From Zelonia costaricensis (taxonomy: Eukaryota > Euglenozoa > Kinetoplastea > Trypanosomatida > Trypanosomatidae): a stretch of DNA of 64,000 nt. A program made the translations under genes and the position numbers. Positions within the stretch are counted from its first letter, which is position 1, and each line of letters begins with the position of its first letter. Positions 18,655 through 27,522 of this stretch are shown here, in pieces. Where the stretch lies: assembly GCA_030849075.1 (NCBI GenBank), contig JASAOO010003484.1:1-64000 (forward strand). The letters run 5' to 3'. Under the pieces are notes generated by a model. That model worked only from the letters and a program-made list of their open reading frames with translations, made no database searches and was not told the DNA's origin.

Positions 18655-20041
18655 CGGGAGCGACGCACTGACGCACGCCGTGCAAGAGACCGTGGCGGAG
18701 GCGGTTCAAATCGCGTGTCGCCGCAGCAGCCCGAGCTGCCGCACTCCTTCCCTTGGCAGCCCTCTGCCCTAAAACGAGCGACGGACTGAAGTCCCTGCCG
18801 CTGCGCCATGGCCCCCGTGCAGGAAAGGCAGAGGTCCCTCTGCGAGCTCTCTGTCGCGCTAACGAGTGCTTTGGCTGGCCTGCCTTGTGTACGCGTGTGT
18901 GCCTACAGCTGCGACGTGGCTCGGCTGCTGCTCTCTTCTTTCTTGGCGACGTCGGTCTCGTGGGGGAGACGGCGAAGGGCGGGCGCTCCTGCCTGTGTCG
19001 GTAGCGGTGCCTGCGTGCGTGCTGCAGGCGGCACAGGGGAGGAGAGGGGTGGGGTGGGGGGTAGGCCGGATCGACATCCACACGACAGATGCAAGCGTGC
19101 GTGCGTCCTCCTCTGTCCGCTGCGCCGTCCCACTTACCGCTGTCGAGGAGTGGGGCACTGCAATGGCCAGGCCGAGCCGCGTGACGGGGCACCGTGCGTT
19201 CTCTCTCTCTGTCTTTCTCGCTCTTCGTGGTGCTCAACCCCCACCAGCGTTTTCTAACGAGCGGCACCGCGCGAGCTCTGCGTCAGGCCGTGTGTGATGC
19301 AAGCGTTGCGCTGCGCGAACAGCACCTTCAATCCGTTTTCCTCAACCGTCGCGCCCTTCCCTCCCCACCGACCTTCGTCATGCGAACCCTTCAACTGGTT
19401 TGAGGGTAAGCGCGCTGTGCCCCGTCGAAGGTTGTGCGAGGAGTGGGAAGGGGAGGCCGAGGCAGACAACAAAACTGAGAAGAACAACTCGTCACAGCAG
19501 AAGCAGAGCGCGAGCGGCTCCAGCGCGTCGATGCGGCCCGTCCTCCTGTGCGAACTCAAGCGCGCCTCTTGGCGCCGGTCTGCTCACTCTCCCGCATTCT
19601 TCCCACACGTGCGTCGCGGCAGAGGGAGGAGGCCAAGGAGGAGTGGCTGCTTGCTTCGGGGCCCTGCGCGCGAGTCGACTCCTCCGGCGCACATCGTCGT
19701 AGCCCGCGACTGAGCGCGTTTGTAGAGGGTGCCACAAGAGCAGGAGTCCATCCTGTGACGGCTGATGTCGACAGGGGGCGCTATGTTGACGCACGCACCC
19801 CACCGGACCGTCGATGGCGCTGCGTCGTGCTGTGCCCACTCCGTCCCCTCTGCCTTTTCCTGTTTCGATCACTACTCCCTCACGCACTCCGCAAGCACAC
19901 GCAACACCCCCACACCGCCGCCACCGCCCGTCCCTCCAACGCTGACGCAGTCCAACGCGACACTCTCGCCCCTCCTTCCCCGCCTCCGCGTCTGTAAGCC
20001 CTCGCCTCTCTCTCTCCCCCGCCAGCTCCACCGCATCGCCA
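18655..20041. other. Spacer between Hip and small basic TM protein gene
   Basis: No gene seen. A tRNA-like TTCAAAT element at about 18707 was checked and lacks a matching T-arm. The stretch 20001-20022 is a strong CT tract followed by AG. Composition is CT-rich with short CA tracts. Confidence 0.6.
20024..20025 (+). promoter_or_regulatory. Candidate trans-splice acceptor AG
   Basis: The CT tract 20001-20020 (CTCGCCTCTCTCTCTCCCCC) plus GCC runs into AG, 16 bases before the ATG at 20042. A textbook arrangement for a trypanosomatid acceptor. Confidence 0.6.
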
Positions 20042-20443
20042 ATGCCACCGAAGCGCAGCACCTCGACGGCGCGCAGCCGCAGCCGCAAGCCCCGCTCCAC
20101 CTCCCGCTCCCGCACCCCGGCCCGCTCTCGCAGCCGCCGCGGCAGCAACGGCACGCAGACGCCCCCGCCCACCGCCGCCACATCGCCGCGGGCCTCCTCG
20201 CCCAAGGCCGCACCAACCAAGGCGTCGTCGAGGGCGTCGGCCCCCGAATCGATGTGGGAGGCGGACGCGCAGCTGCAGGCGGCCATGCACCCGCACCGCA
20301 ACCGCGGCAAGGGTAGCTACTTCACCCCGGCCAAGGTGCGTTTCTGGGGAATGTGGGCCGCTATCATCGCCTTCCAGGTCATCCTGATCATCTGGGCCAA
20401 ATGGGCTGTGGACATGTATGCTGCGTACAAGGCGAGCCACTAG
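20042..20443 (+). CDS. Small basic protein with single C-terminal membrane segment
   Basis: A 133-residue protein not recognised as any named family. Residues 1-65 are Arg/Ser/Thr/Pro-rich with several RSRS and SPR motifs, strongly basic and surely disordered. Residues 66-98 are mixed, and a hydrophobic helix of about 20 residues (about 101-120, rich in Trp, Ile, Ala) lies close to the C-terminus, leaving a short tail KASH. The layout resembles a tail-anchored protein facing the cytosol or nucleus. SP/RS-type motifs could be phosphorylated. The CDS is short, but its GC3, the clear acceptor 16 bases upstream and the clean hydrophobic helix support a real gene. Function unknown. Confidence 0.75.
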   Translation: MPPKRSTSTARSRSRKPRSTSRSRTPARSRSRRGSNGTQTPPPTAATSPRASSPKAAPTKASSRASAPESMWEADAQLQAAMHPHRNRGKGSYFTPAKVRFWGMWAAIIAFQVILIIWAKWAVDMYAAYKASH

Positions 20444-21720
20444 ACCCATGCCTCCTCCTCCCCTCCTCGATCCCGACACGCGCGCCGTGTGTGGGGTGAT
20501 GCGGTCAGCATATTCTAATTGAACGAAGGGGGCAGTCGCACATCCCCAGCTGGGCAGCCTCCCTGCCTGCGTTGAGGCGAATGACGGCGGCGATGGTGGT
20601 GGTGGGGAAGGGCGTTCGCAGGCGGTGCTGGCACTGCGCCCCGTCGACGAGGTCGGACTGCTGTCACGGGGCGCGGAAAGGGAGGCGGGCACGACACCCT
20701 CGTACCGCCAAAGTGCGCGTTAGGCGCGTGTCGTGTCTGCCGCCCTCTCTGACGCCCCCCCCCCCCCACCCACCCAGTCCGCCATTTGCACAACGCATGC
20801 GCTCAATAAAGTGGACGGGGAAAACGCAAGCAAACGTAGCAGTGAAGTCAGCGCCGCATCCGCGTCCTGAAACGGAAACGCGTCCGCGCGCACCCCCCCC
20901 CCACAGCCACACACGCAAACACGCCTCCGTCGGGTTCTGGGTTTTGTTTTGTTTTCTCCGCCTTGGACGCCGCCGGCGACCCCGGCCACCTCCCCCTTTG
21001 CTTTCGTTTGGTTTCCGCGTGTACCTGTACGCTGTGGGTTAGAAATTGGAGTTGTCGCCGCAGTGGAACGCGTTCATGACAGGCTGATACACACGCATAC
21101 ACGCGCGCGCGGAGTGGAGCTTTATGCTGCGCATCCCACATGCCGTGCTCGCGGCTGCGGCTGTGTCGCCTGTGGAGTTGCCGTCTCCGTCCGTCGCGGG
21201 GAGGGGGGGGGGGCGAATGGAAAGAGGCAGTGGGGACGGGGCGTGCTGAGGGTACGGCTGCGATAGAGCTGAGTGGCGCGCGTACACCCACCCACCCGCA
21301 CACCTGCGCCGACCGACACGCCAACCGCAAGACGCAGCGAGGTGCTTGCAGGGCCGAGACGAAGGACCCTGCCGCGCCTGGGTCCCTCCCGCTCCCTCCC
21401 CTAGCGTGGAGCACCCCCCGTGAAACGTCAACGAAAGTGTCCGCGCCGCAGCGGTCCTGTTTGAGTTTGCCGCGACTCGGTGCGGGGGCGGGGCGGGAGG
21501 GGGGCCGCCGTCGCTGCGGATGCTGTCGCGCATCTCGCCGAGTCCACCCCCCCTCCTCCTTCCCTCCCTCCCTTCTGTGTACTAGAGATCTTACCTCGCT
21601 TGTTGTTTTTTTTTTTCTCTTCTTGTGATTCTCGTGGCGGAATGCATCAGGCAACGAGCAAGGCCAGTAAGAGAGCGTGTGTTTGTGGGGTGGGGTGGGG
21701 GGGAAGTTGCGGTGACACGT

Positions 21721-21756
21721 CGGCTCGCCCACGGTCACGGCGGGGTGGGCGAGCCG
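21721..21756 (+). other. 11-bp hairpin next to assembly gap
   Basis: CGGCTCGCCCA (21721-21731) pairs perfectly with TGGGCGAGCCG (21746-21756) across a 14-base loop; the stem can be lengthened by three more pairs (one G-U). It lies just before the poly-C gap at 21779. Confidence 0.7.
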
Positions 21757-21839
21757 GCGCTACGCCCCCGCCCCCCCCNNNNNNNNNNNNNNNNNNNNNN
21801 NNNNNNNNNNNNNGCCGGCGCTACGCCCCCTCCCCCCCC
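21753..21839. other. 35-base N gap flanked by duplicated 26-base ends
   Basis: N run 21779-21813. The 26 bases before it (21753-21778) and the 26 bases after it (21814-21839) are the same except at position 18 (G versus T), both ending in poly-C. This looks like two overlapping contig ends, so the true gap may be zero or negative in length. The poly-C and adjacent hairpin probably caused the break. Confidence 0.8.
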
Positions 21840-22029
21840 CCTGAACACGCAGCCCTTTATGCACCTCCGATGTGTACCAGATCAACGAGAGAAACAAAGG
21901 AAAGGCAACACAAATGAGTTTTCGTATGTGTCCGCGTCTGTGCGCGTCTTTGTTTGACGTTCTTTAGTGCGCTATGGGGCCCTCGTCGCCGCTCCTGCTT
22001 CCTGTATGTCTGCAATGAAGCTGATCTCG

Positions 22030-22054
22030 CCCCCCCAAATCCCCCAAACCCCCC
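22030..22054 (-). repeat. C-rich tract, G-quadruplex-capable on minus strand
   Basis: Runs of C7, C5 and C6 are separated by AAAT and AAA. Read on the minus strand this gives three long G runs with short loops; by splitting the long runs four tetrad-forming segments are available. Confidence 0.55.
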
Positions 22055-23169
22055 TCGGCTGACCCCGCCCGTTGTGGTCATTGCTTTTCCAGGGCGCCGC
22101 GTCACTCGTTGCCCTGCACCTCCTCTGGCGCCTTCGTCGTTGTTTCCCTTGCCTCTTTGCTTCTTCCCTTCGCCTCTGGTCCCTCTCTCTCTTTCCCCTG
22201 CCGCTTCGGTTTCAAGCTGGCGCGTGGGTGGCTCTCTGGGTGCTCGCTCGCGTGTGCGCGCGTGCGTGGATGTGCGTGTGTGGGTGTGGGTGTGGGTGGC
22301 GGTCGCGCTGCGCGTGCGGCTCTTCCTCTGTTTGTGCGTGTGTGTGTCTCCTTCGCAGCGCCGATTTCGGCGTGGTGTCGCCTGAAGTCTTGAAGCGGAT
22401 CTCCCATCGGTGACGCACGCACACAACTGCAGAGGCACGCGCGTGCGACACACTTCCAGTGTGTGTGACTGAGCACCTATCGGCATCGGCTGGAACTCAA
22501 TTGTCCTCTTGAGCCACGCTGATGCTGCTCCTCTCCTGCACGATGGCCTCCTAAAGTCTGGGCGTCTCCCTCCGGCCCGCCTCCCCGCAGACGGCTCGCC
22601 GCACAACCCAGCTTTCTCGTCTTCTCTTCCTCCTTTTCGCGTAGTACGGGCCCGCACGATCCCTTCGGCTCATTCCCCCCCCCCCGTTCTTCTCCCTCTG
22701 ACTCTCTCCTCTCTCTGACTCTCGGCATCTCTCTCGGTTCCACCACGACTCCTGCCCCGTCACGCGAACCCCTGGCGCCCCCACCACGCGCCACTCTAGA
22801 TCTTCTTCCGTTTTGCGTTTGCGAATGCTTACGTGCCCGAGGCAACGTCAGAGAGACGGCGGCGGGCAGAGAGTGAGGCTAGGGAGTGCGTGCGCTGCCG
22901 CATGGCCGCTGCAGTACTGGAGCGCCGTTGCGGCATCGCATCGAGGGCGGTGCGTTGATGTACACCTAAAGCGAAGAAGGCAATACCACGGCTGTGATGA
23001 GCAGTCGCGAACCCCCCCGCCTTTCTTCTCCCGCCCTGAACCTTCTTCTGCCTAGCGGCCCTGCAGCACCCACACGTGAGTTACCCTGTCGCACTCCACT
23101 CTCTTCCTTTCCGCACCGACCCGGGAGCCGAGGCGCGCGCGTTCGAGCAGAGTGGCGCAAGAGGGAGAC

Positions 23170-23193
23170 GGGGGAGGGGAGGGGAGGGGGGGG
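23170..23193 (+). repeat. G-rich tract, G-quadruplex-capable
   Basis: Four runs of at least four G separated by single A residues, ending in G8-G9. One-base loops make it among the strongest quadruplex candidates in the window. It is in a spacer, about 720 bases before the FHA gene. Confidence 0.65.
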
Positions 23194-23916
23194 CTCGCGG
23201 GCGTGTGCAAAGTCATCCGGAGAAGACAAGAACAACGACACAACGACGCGTGGCGGTCAAAGGGGAACCGAGAAGAAAGACAGGCAAACGTGACGCGGCC
23301 GACTGGTCCATCCAGCACAGTTGCACGAGGTCGCGATCGCAGCACATTGGCGGTGTGGCGCTTTCTCAAGGGGTCGCTGTCTTTTTTTTTGGGTGGGGTG
23401 GGGGGGATGCCCACGCGTCCATGCGCGCTTGTGCGATGCGCCGACCGCGATGGCAGCGAGGCGGTGTGTGCCGCATTGCATCCCCCTCCTCCCCCATACC
23501 GGTCACGTCCGCATGGAAGTGCCGCCCTCCTCTCACGTGCTGGCAGGGCAGCAGGGAGGTGGGCCACTCCCCTCTTCAGTTGTCCACCGCTTTCGGCCGT
23601 GCCCACGGGACGGGCAAGGTGCTGGCTGCAGGCGCCCTGCTTCGTCGAGGTGTGTGCCACGGTGTTGGCGCAAGAGTTGGTGCGCCGCTGGTGTGCAGCT
23701 CCCTGATATGTTTTCCCTCCGCCCCTCCTCTCCCCACCCCGTCGCCACCACCCACCGCCTATGCCACTTCGATGCCCTTCAACGCGTGCACGCACACCCC
23801 ACGCGAGCGGGCTCGATCACCGGCGAAACAAGAAACTGCTCGTCCGCAGCGGCGCCACGCCCTGCCGTCGGACTTCGTAATTCCTCAGCACACCCCTCTC
23901 TTTCCCTCCTCCCACG

Positions 23917-24882
23917 ATGGAGATGCCGCAGTACGGTCGCACCGGGCTGCTCAGCTCGCGCCTCGGGGGTCTGCCGGTGTCGCAGCCGCGACTGCTCGTG
24001 CCCGGCAGCCCACACGTGTCACGCCCGCTCAAGTGGTACCCGTCCCTGCTCACCATACCGCAGCAGCTGCTCGATGCGCTGCGCCGCGAGGACGACGACG
24101 CTGACGGCGCCCGCGGCGCACACGTCTTCTCGTCTGACCCAACGCTCGTCACGTACCTGCGCATGGCCACCATCGCGGAGTGCCTCGCGTTGTGGTGGCG
24201 GCGCTGGGCTGCCGCGCGAGCGGGCGCCGCCGTACCCACCCGAGTGCAGCTGTCCACCCTCTACCGGGAGGTGTTGCGGTGGTGCCGCGAGGAGGGCGCC
24301 GGCGCCGGCTCCAGCGCGAGCCCGCCGTCCCACACCGCCACGACCAGCTTCTTTATTCCTTCCTACAAGCTGCTCGTCATGAAGGAGGACAAGAAGGTCG
24401 GCGAGTACGCCGCGCTGACGTGGCGCTCCGTGTGGCTGCTGGGCAAGGACAGCGACGTCAACGACATTGCGCTTGAGCACCCGTCCTGCTCCAGCCAGCA
24501 CGCCGCCCTCGAAATGCGGTTTGCCGTCGCCGACGAGGCAGCGCTGCACGCGTACGTGACGGCGGAGGTGGACGCAGTCGCGTCCACCGCGCCCGTCCTC
24601 GCCGCGCCGTCCGCGGCGCCCCCGTTCGCACCGACCTCTGCCGCGCTGCGCGGTGTTGTGGCGGGTCTCTGGCGCTTGCTGGAAGAGGCGCAGGCCGCCG
24701 CTGGGGGGGACGCGGCGGCGACGTGGACAGTGGAGCTGCAGCTGAGCGACCTCGCCTCCACAAACGGCACGAAGCTCAACGGGGAGGTCGTGGCAGCCGC
24801 GGAGGCGGTCACGGTGATCGACTCCGACGTGCTGGAGTTCGGTTGCTCCACTCGTAAGTACGTCATCATGCGCAGCTCGTAG
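23917..24882 (+). CDS. SNIP1/Pml1/Dawdle-type FHA domain protein
   Basis: A 321-residue protein; ATGs at 23917 and 23923 are both possible starts. The FHA domain occupies about residues 149-321. Its first half carries G176-K177 and the block DIALEHPSCSSQHAALEMR (183-201), whose HPSC-x-x-QHA form is specific to the SNIP1/Pml1/DDL branch (most FHA domains have SxxH). The second half carries LSDLASTNGTKLNG (276-289) with the phosphothreonine-loop N283-G284, and ends DVLEFGCSTRKYVIMRSS like SNIP1. An insertion of about 65 Ala-rich residues (about 203-268) separates the halves. In yeast and humans this branch is part of the RES pre-mRNA retention and splicing complex; in plants it acts in small-RNA processing. 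A role in trans-splicing is an inference. The N-terminal 148 residues are not recognised. Confidence 0.87.
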   Translation: MEMPQYGRTGLLSSRLGGLPVSQPRLLVPGSPHVSRPLKWYPSLLTIPQQLLDALRREDDDADGARGAHVFSSDPTLVTYLRMATIAECLALWWRRWAAARAGAAVPTRVQLSTLYREVLRWCREEGAGAGSSASPPSHTATTSFFIPSYKLLVMKEDKKVGEYAALTWRSVWLLGKDSDVNDIALEHPSCSSQHAALEMRFAVADEAALHAYVTAEVDAVASTAPVLAAPSAAPPFAPTSAALRGVVAGLWRLLEEAQAAAGGDAAATWTVELQLSDLASTNGTKLNGEVVAAAEAVTVIDSDVLEFGCSTRKYVIMRSS

Positions 24883-25426
24883 CTGTGCTGTCGCGCTGTC
24901 ACGGTTACTGGTGACTCGGTAAATGAGACGTGTGAGGAGGGTGAAGCAGCAGCGCCCATCTCCCCTCCATCCACGGCGTTTGCGTCTGCAGCGCACGCCT
25001 CATCACGCAAGGTGCACCACTTGAACAAGAAACGGAGAACCTGCAAGCTAGCTGCTCGCCTTCTTAAGCAGCGTGCTCTCTGCGTGTGCTGCTTTCTGAC
25101 GACCATGGCTGGTCTTGCCGCAGACTGCGGTAGTCATGTCGCACAGGATCGATGTGGCGCCTTTTGCCCACACCTTCCACACGCTCAACTCTCTGCTGAA
25201 CACGTTCCTTCTCCACGTCTACCCGCGCGTCGCCCCGACACGTGCGCCCCGCTGCTCGGGCATGAGGCGGTGCTCCGTCGACACAGCCCGTAATACCAGA
25301 GGCACCACCTTGAGACACTCCGCCTCTCCCTCCCTCTCCCTCCCTCTCTCGCCAGCACGCCCCTTGCTGGCTGCCGCCTTCTTGGCACTCTTTCCTGTGC
25401 TTCCTCCTCCACGATAGACTTGTCCC
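24883..25426. other. Spacer before ZC2HC gene
   Basis: No gene seen. It ends in a clear CT tract (25321-25350) and AG acceptor. Confidence 0.6.
25354..25355 (+). promoter_or_regulatory. Candidate trans-splice acceptor AG for ZC2HC gene
   Basis: A 30-base nearly pure CT tract (25321-25350) followed by GCCAG, 72 bases before the ATG at 25427. Tract length and distance are typical. Confidence 0.6.
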
Positions 25427-26467
25427 ATGGCGGCGGCGCACGATCGTGCCCGTCCCCACTCGGATGGCGGCTTCAGCGGCCACGCGTTGCTCACGGAGCA
25501 GACGGCGCTGCTCTCCGACTCGACCCCGTCCGACATCAACTTTCTTTACTTCCTCAAGCTGCGGCTCAGCGCCCAGCAGCGGGCCACGGCACAACGCAAC
25601 TACTGGCAGCGGGCGAACCACGATCGGGTCTTGATCGAGGCCACCCCGATGGCCGAGGAGTCGCCAGCGCGGTGCACCGACACGGCGTCCGCGACGTCGG
25701 CCGTGTCACCGACCGCGCTCGACGCGGAGTACTCCACCGCAGGCAGTGTCGTGAAGGGCGGTGGCGGCCGCGCCAGCTCGCTGGACGAGGCGTACGCAGT
25801 TGAGGTGAGCCACAGCGCGGGTGGCCTGCGGCGCCAGAACTCCCGACCCTCGCACGAGGGGCCGGAGGAGTCGGGCTCGGTGGCGGCGGCTGGAGCGGCG
25901 AGGCGATCGCTAAGCATGTACAGCACTGGCGGTGCGGCCTCCGCGATCGACGACCGGCCGGCCATGGCGAGCGGTACGCCGCAGGTGCCGGTTGGGGTGG
26001 ATGAGATGAAGGACATCGCGCTGGAGCCGTGCCCTCACTGCGGCCGCACCTTCGCTCCCGGCCGACTTGCACGGCACATCACAACTTGCGAGCGCCACAT
26101 AGACAACGGCGCCCCGAAGGCGAAGACCGATTCGGTGCGCAGCGGCCGCATCGTCAGCGGGCGCCACAAGCCGACGACCGGCTCCACCTCCGCGGCCGGC
26201 TCGGGCACCTCGTCCATGTCGCCCGCACCGGCAAGCCGGACCGCCTCGACCGCCTCCACCAGCACCGCACGTCGCGCGCCGGACGCGGCGGCGCAGACGG
26301 AGAAGTGGCGTAAGCAGAGTGCGCAGGTGCGTAGCGCCATGGCCGGCGGCTCGGTGGCGGTAGCCGATGACCGCGTGCCGTGCCCGTCGTGCGGCCGGCG
26401 CTTCTCCGAGGACGCTGCGGCGCGGCACATGCCACTGTGCAAGTCCAGGAGCGGGCGACTGGCGTAG
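25427..26467 (+). CDS. ZC2HC-type (FAM164-like) zinc-finger protein
   Basis: A 346-residue protein with two C2HC zinc fingers of identical spacing: C202-x2-C205-x11-H217-x3-C221 and C319-x2-C322-x11-H334-x3-C338, each of the CPxCGRxF...RHxxxC form that defines the zf-C2HC_2 (ZC2HC1/FAM164) family. The spacer between them and the first 195 residues are Ser/Thr/Ala-rich and low-complexity, so little else is folded. Family members are widespread in flagellated protists and animals, and their molecular role is poorly known; several have been found in cilia or basal bodies, which is only suggestive here. The second finger lies eight residues from the C-terminus. Confidence 0.88.
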   Translation: MAAAHDRARPHSDGGFSGHALLTEQTALLSDSTPSDINFLYFLKLRLSAQQRATAQRNYWQRANHDRVLIEATPMAEESPARCTDTASATSAVSPTALDAEYSTAGSVVKGGGGRASSLDEAYAVEVSHSAGGLRRQNSRPSHEGPEESGSVAAAGAARRSLSMYSTGGAASAIDDRPAMASGTPQVPVGVDEMKDIALEPCPHCGRTFAPGRLARHITTCERHIDNGAPKAKTDSVRSGRIVSGRHKPTTGSTSAAGSGTSSMSPAPASRTASTASTSTARRAPDAAAQTEKWRKQSAQVRSAMAGGSVAVADDRVPCPSCGRRFSEDAAARHMPLCKSRSGRLA

Positions 26468-27522
26468 TCGTGCCGCGTCGGCCGCTCGAGATCGACCTCT
26501 ATACAGTGAAGCGCACGCAACGTGGTTTCCTATGAGGGGGCGTCGTGACCACCGAGCAACGTGCAGAGCGACGCCGGTGGCAGAGATGGAGGACGCGAAG
26601 GCCGAGCCGGCGCGTGCGACGAGGCGGCGCCTGGAGGCTCTCAGCCGGGTCGCGTGCCACCGTTGGCGCATTGCGCACCCGCATAACTCACTCTCTGCGA
26701 AAGAGGCCGCGCAGCATGCCCGCCTCACGGCCGCCTTCTTTCCCTTTTGTTTTCCCCAGTTCTCGCCTTCTTCTCCCCACAGCATCGCCATGGTCATCAT
26801 CGTCTCTGCGACCGTCGCAGCGCGACCTTCCCCTCTGTCCTGCCCCACATCCACACCAGCGGTTGCAGCCCCCCTCCCCATTCATCCTCTCTTGTGGCGT
26901 GGCGTAGAGCCTCAGCAGTCGACGAACGCGCTGGGAGGCTGAGGTGTGCAGAAGGTGCGGCACTGAGAGCAGCGTAAGGGGCATGCGTCTGCTCGCCTGC
27001 CACGTACGCCCGATTTGAGGGTTGTCGTCACGGACGCCGCCTTTTCGAGGTACCAGCAGATCCTGCGCGCAACTTCACCGCCGCGCTGCGGAGAGCGGAG
27101 GCTTGTCTCGCCATCCCCCCCCGCCCCCCCCCTTTCACGACGCTCCCCCGCGCACCCACGAGCTTCGACGCAAAGCTGGTCGCGTCGTACTCTCGCCCAC
27201 CTCTCCTCCTTTTTTGATTGACGTGCAAATCTGTTACCAACCCTTCCAACACATCTCTCTCTCTCTCCACCTTCTACTGTGCACCACTGCCTCGTCTTGT
27301 GTGACGACCGCTCGCGATGGCGTCCAACCTTCACCAGCCTGCTTCCCGCTCGCCATCTCTCCCAACACCGTATTTGTGCCCTACCACTGGAAGACACGCC
27401 GACGCCCCTCACCCCGACTCCATCGCACCGCTGCACACAACCCCCCCCTCCGTGTAGCGACCTCCCCTCGCCCACCACACCACCGCACGCTACAACTCAC
27501 CACCACAGCACGGCAAGACGAC
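26468..27522. other. Spacer before D-LDH-like gene
   Basis: No gene seen. It contains poly-C (about 27113-27135) and CT-rich tracts (27250-27275) followed by possible acceptors. The open frame from 27022 into the D-LDH gene is UTR-like in composition up to ATG 27523. Confidence 0.6.

Larger units (their letters stand above)
20444..23916. other. 3.5-kb gene-free spacer with gap, G4 tracts and hairpin
   Basis: No protein gene can be supported on either strand. Contents: a GC-rich 9-bp inverted repeat (GCGCCCCGT 20636-20644 with ACGGGGCGC 20666-20674); a hairpin at 21721-21756; an assembly gap 21779-21813; a C-rich block at 22030-22054 (quadruplex-capable on the minus strand); a G-rich block at 23170-23193; and CT tracts at about 22600-22760 and 23890-23912, the last just ahead of the FHA gene. 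One of the longest spacers of the window. Confidence 0.6.

Noticed and set aside
18690..18730. tRNA-like B-box sequence GGTTCAAATC
   Set aside because: The flanking bases do not form a T-stem and no acceptor stem or A box lies at the right distance.
20636..20674. 9-bp GC-rich inverted repeat GCGCCCCGT/ACGGGGCGC
   Set aside because: In a very GC-rich spacer a 9-bp match with a 21-base loop is not clearly beyond chance; noted in the spacer entry only.
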